NCBI GenBank assembly: GCA_028683385.1
Contig: JAQUIJ010000007.1
Location: forward strand, 214,451-278,450
DNA from: Prolixibacteraceae bacterium
Lineage (GTDB): Bacteria; Bacteroidota; Bacteroidia; Bacteroidales; Prolixibacteraceae
Length of the DNA: 64,000 nucleotides
Direction: 5' to 3'
Under the pieces are notes generated by a model that searched no databases, had not been told where the DNA came from, and saw only the letters and a program-made list of their open reading frames with translations. The translations under genes and the position numbers were made by a program. Shown piece by piece: positions 57,165-64,000 of the stretch; the first letter of the stretch is position 1, and each line of letters opens with the position of its first letter.

Positions 57165-58730
57165 ATGCATTCAAGACCACAACGATTATTAGGAGAGGCC
57201 TTGGAATTCTCCTGCATCAATCATCCTTCAAAAACAGCAGCCATATTTAAAGAAAAGGAGTATTCGTACTCAGAAATAACTAAGTATGCAAAAAACTTAG
57301 CTTTTCATTTGGTAAATGCAGGAATTGAAAAAGGTGATCGAATTGCAATATACATGAATAACTCATGGCAATCTATCGTTTCAATATACGGTATAACTCT
57401 TGCCGGTGGCGTTTTTCTGGTCATAAATCCCCAGACAAAAGCAAATAAATTGAATTACATTTTAAAAGATAGTGGTTCTAAAGTTGTAATCTCTGGTGGT
57501 AATCTCCAATCCGAATTGAAACTTGCAATTGAAGGACTAAATGATATTAAGGAAATTATTTTGACTGAGTGGGAACTCCATACACATAATTCGGCCTTTG
57601 AGTTTACAAACTTTGAAGAAATCATTTCCAAAAGTGAAATTGTAAACCTGCCAAGCATAATTCCAAATGATTTGGCGGCATTGATTTACACCTCTGGCAG
57701 CACTGGATTTCCTAAGGGTGTTATGATGACTCACCAATCCATGGTTTTCACATCCTGGAGTCTAATCGAGTATTTAAGGATGACTGAAAACGAACGCATT
57801 ATGCTTGTTTTGCCATTAGCTTTTGATTATGGACTCTATCAGCTAATCATGTCAGTTACTGTTGGGGGAACGCTGTTAATTGAACAATCTTTCAGTTTCC
57901 CTCCAACGATATTCAGGCAAATTGAGGCATTAAAACCCACTATTTTTCCTGGAGTTCCATCAATCTATGCAGTAATGATTGCAATGCACAAAAAAACAGG
58001 AATTACATTTGATTCTATAAAAAAGGTAACCAATACAGCGGCTGCACTTCCCGAAGAATTTGTTGCCGACCTGAAAAAAATATTTCCCAATGCCCTCATC
58101 TTTAAAATGTATGGATTAACTGAATGTAAAAGGGTTTGCTATTTGGAACCTGAATTAAACGATGAAAAGCCCAATTCTGTTGGCAAAGCGATACCTGGCA
58201 CTGAAGTTTTTCTTTTATCTCCTGAAGGAAATCTTGTTGGTCCGGGAGAGACTGGAATACTGCATGTGCGTGGCCCTCATGTTATGGCTGGATATTGGAA
58301 CAATGAAGAATTAAGCAATAAAATGTTGAAGCCCGGATTAATCCCTGGCGAACGTATTTTATGTGCACATGATTTGTTTAAGATGGATGAGGAAGGATTT
58401 TTATATTTTCTGGGAAGAAATGATGACATCATTAAAACAAGAGGCGAAAAAGTAAGTCCTGTTGAAGTTGAAAACATCATATACAAAATAGATGGGATAA
58501 AAGAAGTAGTGGTATTAGGCATTCCGGATGTCATTTTAGGTGAATCGATAATTGCTTTTGTAACTACTCACGATCATCGAACAATTATTGAAAGGGAAAT
58601 CCAAAGAGAATGTATGGCTCAACTTGAACCTTTTATGGTACCACAGAAAATTATTATACTCTCAGAGATGCCCAAAAGCAGCAATGGAAAGTTTGACAAA
58701 TCAGAATTAAAAAAGCTTTTAAACCAATAA
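57165..58730 (+). CDS. Class I acyl-AMP/acyl-CoA ligase
   Basis: A 521-residue ANL-superfamily adenylating enzyme. Core motifs: YTSGSTGFPKGVMM (about 175-189), MYGLTECKR (about 315-323), GRNDDIIKTRGEKVSP (about 420-435), and the C-terminal catalytic Lys in SSNGKFDKSE (about 507-515). It activates a carboxylic acid with ATP and transfers it to a thiol, most likely that of the ACP encoded just upstream. It resembles the ligases seen with ACPs in exosortase or EPS loci. The acid is not predictable. Confidence 0.9.
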   Translation: MHSRPQRLLGEALEFSCINHPSKTAAIFKEKEYSYSEITKYAKNLAFHLVNAGIEKGDRIAIYMNNSWQSIVSIYGITLAGGVFLVINPQTKANKLNYILKDSGSKVVISGGNLQSELKLAIEGLNDIKEIILTEWELHTHNSAFEFTNFEEIISKSEIVNLPSIIPNDLAALIYTSGSTGFPKGVMMTHQSMVFTSWSLIEYLRMTENERIMLVLPLAFDYGLYQLIMSVTVGGTLLIEQSFSFPPTIFRQIEALKPTIFPGVPSIYAVMIAMHKKTGITFDSIKKVTNTAAALPEEFVADLKKIFPNALIFKMYGLTECKRVCYLEPELNDEKPNSVGKAIPGTEVFLLSPEGNLVGPGETGILHVRGPHVMAGYWNNEELSNKMLKPGLIPGERILCAHDLFKMDEEGFLYFLGRNDDIIKTRGEKVSPVEVENIIYKIDGIKEVVVLGIPDVILGESIIAFVTTHDHRTIIEREIQRECMAQLEPFMVPQKIIILSEMPKSSNGKFDKSELKKLLNQ

Positions 58731-58751
58731 ATTATTTTTAAAATCTCAAGA

Positions 58752-59168
58752 ATGAATCTTTCAAAGACCGAAGTTTTAATACTGTTTAATGAATGGCTTC
58801 TGGGATGGAATGAACACGACTTAGAACGGGTTATGGATTTATTTCATGAAGATATTGTATTTGAAAATTGGACAGGGGCTAAGGTTATTGGCAAAAAGGC
58901 GCTAAAAAAAGCTTGGACACTATGGTTTATAAATCACAGAAATTTCATATTTACGGAGGAAGGCATTTTTTTTGATACAGATGAACAAAAAATGATATTC
59001 ATGTGGAAGTTAGAATGGCCATCCCGCTTGTCGGGCTACAAAGGTAAAAATGAAATAAGACGTGGCGTTGATGTTTTGTACTTCAAAGATGGAAAGCTTA
59101 TTCAAAAACTTACCTATTCAAAAACAACCATACACATAGAGGGAATGCCAATAGCATTGGAAAATTAA
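58752..59168 (+). CDS. SnoaL/NTF2-like fold protein
   Basis: A 138-residue protein of the NTF2-like superfamily (NEWLLGWNEHDLERVMDLFHEDIVFENWTG in part, then RGVDVLYFKDGKLIQKLTYSKTT). Such folds serve as cyclases, hydratases, isomerases or binding domains. No catalytic assignment is possible. It sits between the acyl ligase (21 nt) and the methyltransferase (12 nt), so it is surely part of the same operon and probably acts on the carrier-bound or released product. Confidence 0.8.
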   Translation: MNLSKTEVLILFNEWLLGWNEHDLERVMDLFHEDIVFENWTGAKVIGKKALKKAWTLWFINHRNFIFTEEGIFFDTDEQKMIFMWKLEWPSRLSGYKGKNEIRRGVDVLYFKDGKLIQKLTYSKTTIHIEGMPIALEN

Positions 59169-59180
59169 AGAAAAATTTAG

Positions 59181-60092
59181 ATGAAACAAGATGCCATATT
59201 TCAAAAAAAATTAACTGAGCTTGAAAGTCAATTAAGCATTCTAGCTGATAAGAGTGAGGAAAATGCTCGAAATACGTTATGTGCATTGTGGCATACTGCT
59301 GCTGGAAATCGAGTTTCACCAATTAAAGCGAATAACCTTGAATTACCTCATCTGGATCCCAATCAAATTAGCACTCTTGAAGATTTAATTAAGAGTAGAT
59401 TGCTGGGAGTGCCACTTGCTCATTTGACTGAAAGACAGAATTTCATGGGCTTGGATTACATTGTAAATAAAGGTCTTTATATTCCCAGGAAAGAAACTGA
59501 GCTTTTAGCCGAAACGGCAATCAAATTAGTATTAAAAGATTATTCCATGCAATCAAAAGTCACAGTAATCGATTTGTGTACCGGAATTGGGACCGTTGCA
59601 ATTGCAATTGCTAATTACTGTAAAAACTCAATAGCATTAGGATCAGATATTTACAAGCCAGCAATTGAAGCTGCAATTATAAATGCAAAACATTTTGGAT
59701 TGGAGAATAAGGTTTCCTTTTACAATTCTGACATGTTTGACCCGTTTGAATCAATGAAAATAAAAAATAAGGTAGATATTATAGTTAGCGCGCCACCATA
59801 CATTTCAACGGTAAAAGTAAAGCAAATGGCAAAAGAAATTGCCAATCATGAACCGTCAGAAGCTTTTGATGCCGGACCATTTGGATTATCAATTTTCAAC
59901 AAACTTATTTCAATCTCTCCGGAATATTTGTGTGACAATGGATACCTGATTTTTGAGTGTGGATTAGGACAAGGGGAATATCTGGGCAAAAAACTTCGTT
60001 CAAATATTTACTATGGAGAGGTCGTAGAGATCTGCGATGAAAACGGAAATATTCGGGTATTAAAAGCTAGAAAGGTCAGCGCAAGCCTTTAA
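59181..60092 (+). CDS. PrmC/HemK-like SAM-dependent methyltransferase with altered NPPY
   Basis: A 303-residue class I methyltransferase with the two-part PrmC layout: a helical N-terminal domain (LLGVPLAHLTERQNFMGLDY), the linker GLYIPRKETELLAE, then the Rossmann domain with motif I DLCTGIGTVA (about 130-139). The amide-methylating hallmark NPPY is replaced by APPY (Ala204 in VSAPPYIS). PrmC uses the Asn to hold the Gln side-chain amide of release factors, so this copy should have a different substrate. Operon position suggests methylation of a small molecule or carrier-bound acyl group. Confidence 0.8.
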   Translation: MKQDAIFQKKLTELESQLSILADKSEENARNTLCALWHTAAGNRVSPIKANNLELPHLDPNQISTLEDLIKSRLLGVPLAHLTERQNFMGLDYIVNKGLYIPRKETELLAETAIKLVLKDYSMQSKVTVIDLCTGIGTVAIAIANYCKNSIALGSDIYKPAIEAAIINAKHFGLENKVSFYNSDMFDPFESMKIKNKVDIIVSAPPYISTVKVKQMAKEIANHEPSEAFDAGPFGLSIFNKLISISPEYLCDNGYLIFECGLGQGEYLGKKLRSNIYYGEVVEICDENGNIRVLKARKVSASL

Positions 60093-60116
60093 ACATCAAA
60101 TCTAAACTCATTTCCC

Positions 60117-62096
60117 ATGTGCGGAATCGCTGGAATACATAATTATCATTCATCAAAAGAGCCTTCTACAGAACAAAACGTAAAGAAGATGCTTTCGATG
60201 ATAAACCACAGAGGACCTGATGAAAGTGGAGTTTATTTTGATGAAAACTTGGGGATTGGAAATGTTCGTTTAAGCATTATTGACCTTTCGTCTGGCCAAC
60301 AACCCATGTGCGATGAAACAGGAAGGTATTGGATCGTTTATAATGGCGAAATATTTAATTATCTTGAATTAAAGTCAAAGCTAGAGAGCATTGGAGTTAA
60401 GTTTAAAACCAACTGTGATACCGAAGTAGTAATTCAAATGTATGCCAAATATGGATCAGAATGCCTAACACAATTTAATGGTCAATTTGCTTTCTGTATT
60501 TGGGATAGGAATAAAAAAGAAATGTTTTTGGCTCGCGACAGAGTTGGTATACGGCCATTATTCTATTGGTCGCAAAATGACACATTTGCCTTTTGCTCTG
60601 AAATTAAAGGGCTTTTTACGCTTAACCGGATTGAAAGATCTCTTGATCAGGAAAGTCTCGCCCAGATTTTTACATTCTGGACCACTCTTACCCCTAAAAC
60701 TCCATTCAAAAATATAGCTGAGCTGCAACCAGGTCATTTCATGAAAGTGAATTCAAGCGGTATTCATATTCAGAAGTATTGGAGCATGAATTTTACTTCC
60801 GGTAAAGAAGTTCAAAGCAAAAGTTTCACTGAAACAGTTGAAGAACTTGATGAATTACTAAATGACGCGGTAAAGATTAGACTGAGAGCTGATGTTCCGG
60901 TAGGTGCATATTTAAGTGGTGGCCTTGACTCAAGTGTTACAACTGCTTACATTAAGGATATTGACCCACATATTTTAAATACCTTTTCGATTGGATTTAC
61001 GGATAAAACATACGATGAAACAGCATTTCAGCTAGAGGCGGCAAAATTTTTTGGAACAAATCATACGGCATTTTCATGTACTTCGGAAGAACTGGCTGAA
61101 AATTTTGCAGAAACGATCTGGCACACCGAATTTCCAATTTTAAGAACCTCTCCTACTCCAATGTTTCTTTTATCAAAAAAGGTACGGGAAAGTAACATTA
61201 AAGTAGTAATAACAGGAGAAGGTGCTGATGAATTTCTAGGCGGTTACAATATATTCAAGGAAGCAAAAATCAGAAGGTTTTGGGCAAACGAACCGAATTC
61301 GACTGCAAGACCAAAACTCTTGACAAAACTTTATCCTTACATTCCTCTACTGAAAGATTCTCCAGATCTGGCTTTAAAAATGTTCTTCGGATATAAACTG
61401 AAAGAAACAGAAGATCCGCTTTATTCTCATCTACTCCGTTGGCACAATACCAGCAGAATAAAATCTTTTTTTTTAGATGATTATGCCTCTTCTCTGAATG
61501 GAAATGATCCATTAAACAAAATTTCCAATAATCTCCCGCTAAGTTTCGGGAGTTGGAGTAATCTTTCAAAATCTCAATTTCTTGAAGCCAATATTTTCAT
61601 GTCCGGATATTTGTTATCCTCTCAAGGCGATCGGATGGCTATGGGCAATTCGGTAGAAGGACGCTACCCATTCTTAGATTATCGGGTTATTGAATTTTGC
61701 AATCAGATGCCGGATAACTACAAATTAAATGGATTAAATGAAAAATTCATTCTTAAAAAATTAAGTATAGGTAAGATTCCAGACTCCATAACGAGTAGAT
61801 CAAAACAAGCCTATCGTGCACCTATTAACAGCCTTATTACTCAGAAGTCAACAAGCTATTTAAAAGATATGCTTTCAGACCAATCACTAAGTTCATTTGG
61901 CATTTTCAATCCTGAAAAAGTAAAAAACTTACTTGCAAAAATTGAAACCCATGGATTAATATCCGAAATTGATCAGATGGCAATTGTTGGAATTCTTTCA
62001 ACCCAAATTCTATATAAAAAATTCATAGAGGAACCGATAATTGCAAATATTGATAATCTAAAGAAATATCGGTTTATAGATCAGTCAAAACTTTAG
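60117..62096 (+). CDS. asnB: Asparagine-synthase-like glutamine amidotransferase
   Basis: A 659-residue class II amidotransferase. Cys2 (MCGIAGIH) is the glutaminase nucleophile, with NHRGPDESG and YNGEIFNY in the N-terminal domain. The C-terminal synthetase domain has the ATP pyrophosphatase loop YLSGGLDSSV (about 266-275) and ITGEGADEFLGGY. It forms an amide from an adenylated acid. Longer than E. coli AsnB and located with sugar genes, it is more likely a WbpS/WbtH-type enzyme amidating a uronic acid, or a partner of the ACP/ligase cassette, than a housekeeping asparagine synthase. It follows the methyltransferase by 24 nt. Confidence 0.85.
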   Translation: MCGIAGIHNYHSSKEPSTEQNVKKMLSMINHRGPDESGVYFDENLGIGNVRLSIIDLSSGQQPMCDETGRYWIVYNGEIFNYLELKSKLESIGVKFKTNCDTEVVIQMYAKYGSECLTQFNGQFAFCIWDRNKKEMFLARDRVGIRPLFYWSQNDTFAFCSEIKGLFTLNRIERSLDQESLAQIFTFWTTLTPKTPFKNIAELQPGHFMKVNSSGIHIQKYWSMNFTSGKEVQSKSFTETVEELDELLNDAVKIRLRADVPVGAYLSGGLDSSVTTAYIKDIDPHILNTFSIGFTDKTYDETAFQLEAAKFFGTNHTAFSCTSEELAENFAETIWHTEFPILRTSPTPMFLLSKKVRESNIKVVITGEGADEFLGGYNIFKEAKIRRFWANEPNSTARPKLLTKLYPYIPLLKDSPDLALKMFFGYKLKETEDPLYSHLLRWHNTSRIKSFFLDDYASSLNGNDPLNKISNNLPLSFGSWSNLSKSQFLEANIFMSGYLLSSQGDRMAMGNSVEGRYPFLDYRVIEFCNQMPDNYKLNGLNEKFILKKLSIGKIPDSITSRSKQAYRAPINSLITQKSTSYLKDMLSDQSLSSFGIFNPEKVKNLLAKIETHGLISEIDQMAIVGILSTQILYKKFIEEPIIANIDNLKKYRFIDQSKL

Positions 62097-62256
62097 AAAC
62101 TAAGATATTTATTCTCTATCAATTGCTCTAGGAAACTTCACCGACCAAGGCTGAAAGAGCTCTGATAAAAAAAGTGGTGACTTTCCATTTTCTCATGTTT
62201 CTATTTCCGAAATTCATAGTTCCAAGTGTAAAACTACAATTCTAATATTAACGGAT

Positions 62257-63855
62257 ATGAAAAGAATAATCGTCTCATTCGTGCTTTGTATGTTTACCGT
62301 TTATAGCTTCAGTCAGAAAAACAAAGCCCTATTTCTACATCATTCAACCGGGGGTGGTCTATATAGCCAAGGGAAAGTCTCCGATTGGGTGAAAACTTAT
62401 AATTCTGCAAATAGCACAAATTTCCAAATTACAGAAAGAAGTTACCCGGATACACCGTGGCCTTGGGAAAACTATCCATACGATTATTGGAAGCTATGGG
62501 TAAACAATGCTTGTGACAACACTAATCCGAATATTGAATGTCTTCCTTCCCTTGCCAGTAATTATGGATTGGTCATTTTTAAACATTGTTATCCGGGAGC
62601 CAGTGTTAACCCTGATACCGGTTCACCTGATATTACTTCAAGCAGAAAATCCCTTGAAAATTACAAATTGCAGTATCGTGCATTGAGAACTTTAATGGAT
62701 GGAATGCCGGATAAAAAGTTTATGGTTTGGACCTTGGTTCCTCTCCATCGCTTGGCAACCACACCTGAACAAGCAGCCAGAGCATATGAATTTGTTAAAT
62801 GGGTTAAAAACAATTGGCTGACTGAAGATGGTAAGTCGCACCCCAATATTTTTGTTTTTGATTTCTTTTCATTGGCTGCTGAAATGAATGAGAATCCTAC
62901 TAATGGGAAACAATATTGCCTTAAATATGAATATGAAGGGAGTCATACTTCCAATAATTCACACCCCAATGCATTAGCGAATCAAACCATTGGCCCTTTT
63001 TTTTCTAAAGCAGTGGTTGATGTCCTAACCACCAATTATTACATTACAAGTATTTCCATAAACACTCAGGGTGGAGAAAGAGAAATCACGGTTGATCATG
63101 GAAGCCTGCAAATGCAAACTTCCATTGTGCCTACTGATGCCTTATTAAAATCAGTTACATGGAGTGTTTCCAATTTAACCGGGGAAGCAACAATTAATTC
63201 AACGGGCTTACTGAAAGCCGTTAAAAATGGAACTGTAAAAGTAATAGCGACAGCTAACGATGGTTCTGGAATAACAGGGGAATTAGTAATAACAATATCA
63301 AATCAATCCATTCTTGTTCAGAATATTTCAATCATCGATAATCTAGCGAGTGATACCATAAAAGGAATTGGAACAAAATTAACATTGAAGGCTACTATTA
63401 ATCCTTCAAATGCAACCCAACAAACCATATTGTGGTCGGTAGAAAATCTTTCTGGGAAAGGCACTATTGATGAAAATGGACTATTAACGACAGTTTCGCA
63501 AGGAACAATTAATGTAATTGCTAAAGCAAATGATGAATCGCAAAGTACCGTTCAGAAGAAATATATAATTGCGCTGCCAGTTTCTGCTGTGAACCGACCA
63601 AACCTGCAAAATTTCAACTTATTTCCAAACCCAACTCAGGACAAAATTCAACTTCAAATTTCCCAAATGACTTCCACCGGCGTTTTAGTTGAGATAATGA
63701 ATTCACAAGGACAGATCCTCCTAAAAAAAAGAATATTTGAGCCGTTTACAGAATGGTCTATTGCCCAATTTTCAGGAAATATTTTTTTCATAACTGTTAT
63801 TAATGAAACATCTTACAATACAAAAAAAATTATTCTTAGTTCAAAACTTCACTAG
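62257..63855 (+). CDS. Secreted SGNH-like protein with two Ig-like domains and T9SS signal
   Basis: A 532-residue exported protein. Signal peptide ends near YSFSQ (residue 20). An SGNH/GDSL-like domain (about 22-255) has LFLHHSTGGGL (Ser as candidate nucleophile) and the C-terminal SHTSNNSHPNALANQ (His). Two bacterial Ig-like (Big2-type) domains follow (about 258-348 and 350-438: DATLLKS/TIVPTDA, GLLKAVKNGTVKVIATAND, then SNATQQTILWSVENL). A T9SS type A sorting domain ends it (about 448-532, LFPNPTQDKIQLQ). It probably acts on acylated glycan at the cell surface. Confidence 0.8.
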   Translation: MKRIIVSFVLCMFTVYSFSQKNKALFLHHSTGGGLYSQGKVSDWVKTYNSANSTNFQITERSYPDTPWPWENYPYDYWKLWVNNACDNTNPNIECLPSLASNYGLVIFKHCYPGASVNPDTGSPDITSSRKSLENYKLQYRALRTLMDGMPDKKFMVWTLVPLHRLATTPEQAARAYEFVKWVKNNWLTEDGKSHPNIFVFDFFSLAAEMNENPTNGKQYCLKYEYEGSHTSNNSHPNALANQTIGPFFSKAVVDVLTTNYYITSISINTQGGEREITVDHGSLQMQTSIVPTDALLKSVTWSVSNLTGEATINSTGLLKAVKNGTVKVIATANDGSGITGELVITISNQSILVQNISIIDNLASDTIKGIGTKLTLKATINPSNATQQTILWSVENLSGKGTIDENGLLTTVSQGTINVIAKANDESQSTVQKKYIIALPVSAVNRPNLQNFNLFPNPTQDKIQLQISQMTSTGVLVEIMNSQGQILLKKRIFEPFTEWSIAQFSGNIFFITVINETSYNTKKIILSSKLH

Positions 63856-64000
63856 TTCATTAATTAATTCAACATTACTGATGGTGCGTTAATTTTTTAT
63901 TTTTCGTTGTAACTTATTGATATAAATATATTTACAGGCGTTCTTTGACTTTTTGATTTGAAATGAAAAGTAACTTTGCATTTTTTTAATGCAAGGCTAT

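Overview
The window looks like a chromosomal segment of a Bacteroidota member, probably an anaerobic or marine Bacteroidia lineage such as the Marinilabiliales. The evidence is three proteins with C-terminal type IX secretion (T9SS) sorting domains, a BACON-type domain, an UpxY-family NusG paralogue at the head of a capsule-type locus, AT-rich DNA, and start codons with little sign of Shine-Dalgarno sequences. Every gene runs on the + strand except one large one (54488..49998). No rRNA, tRNA or CRISPR array was seen.

Region 1 (1-7.9 kb) is visibly less AT-rich and looks like core genome: the end of an alpha/beta hydrolase, a secreted endonuclease/exonuclease/phosphatase-fold enzyme, an FAD oxidoreductase, then a compact heterodisulfide-reductase-like operon (HdrC-HdrB-short HdrA-second HdrC-membrane HdrE/HdrD fusion). 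That operon is built to pass electrons between FAD, several Fe-S centres and the quinone pool.

Region 2 (8.5-44.1 kb) is a large Wzx/Wzy-type exopolysaccharide or capsule island. It opens with a solitary IS3-OrfA-like HTH protein, a leader with hairpins and an UpxY antiterminator. The initiating polyprenyl-phosphate sugar-1-phosphate transferase, Wza-like exporter lipoprotein and Wzc tyrosine autokinase follow. Next come sugar-nucleotide enzymes, the flippase, a tightly overlapping six-gene cassette (DegT aminotransferase, WbqC-like protein, divergent PLP-fold protein, ATP-grasp ligase, epimerase, acyltransferase), a Wzy-like polymerase, seven likely glycosyltransferases, two polysaccharide deacetylases, a WbpP/TviB pair predicted to make UDP-GalNAc uronic acid, and O-acylation genes (MBOAT plus SGNH partner). 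A decayed IS630-family transposase lies at the right edge.

Region 3 (44.9-54.5 kb) holds two convergent giant T9SS cargo genes. Their parallel beta-helix N-terminal halves are close paralogues, so the DNA forms a long imperfect inverted repeat. One carries 456-bp near-identical tandem repeats and a perfect 15-bp hairpin inside its signal-peptide coding region.

Region 4 (55.6-63.9 kb) is a six-gene cassette: NAD-synthase-like amidating enzyme, acyl carrier protein, AMP-forming acyl ligase, SnoaL-like protein, PrmC-like methyltransferase with an altered NPPY motif, and asparagine-synthase-like amidotransferase. A secreted SGNH-like T9SS protein follows. This cassette is the strongest candidate for a poorly described pathway: an ACP-tethered acid that is activated, amidated or methylated and possibly attached to the glycan made by region 2. 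All functions are inferred from sequence reading alone.
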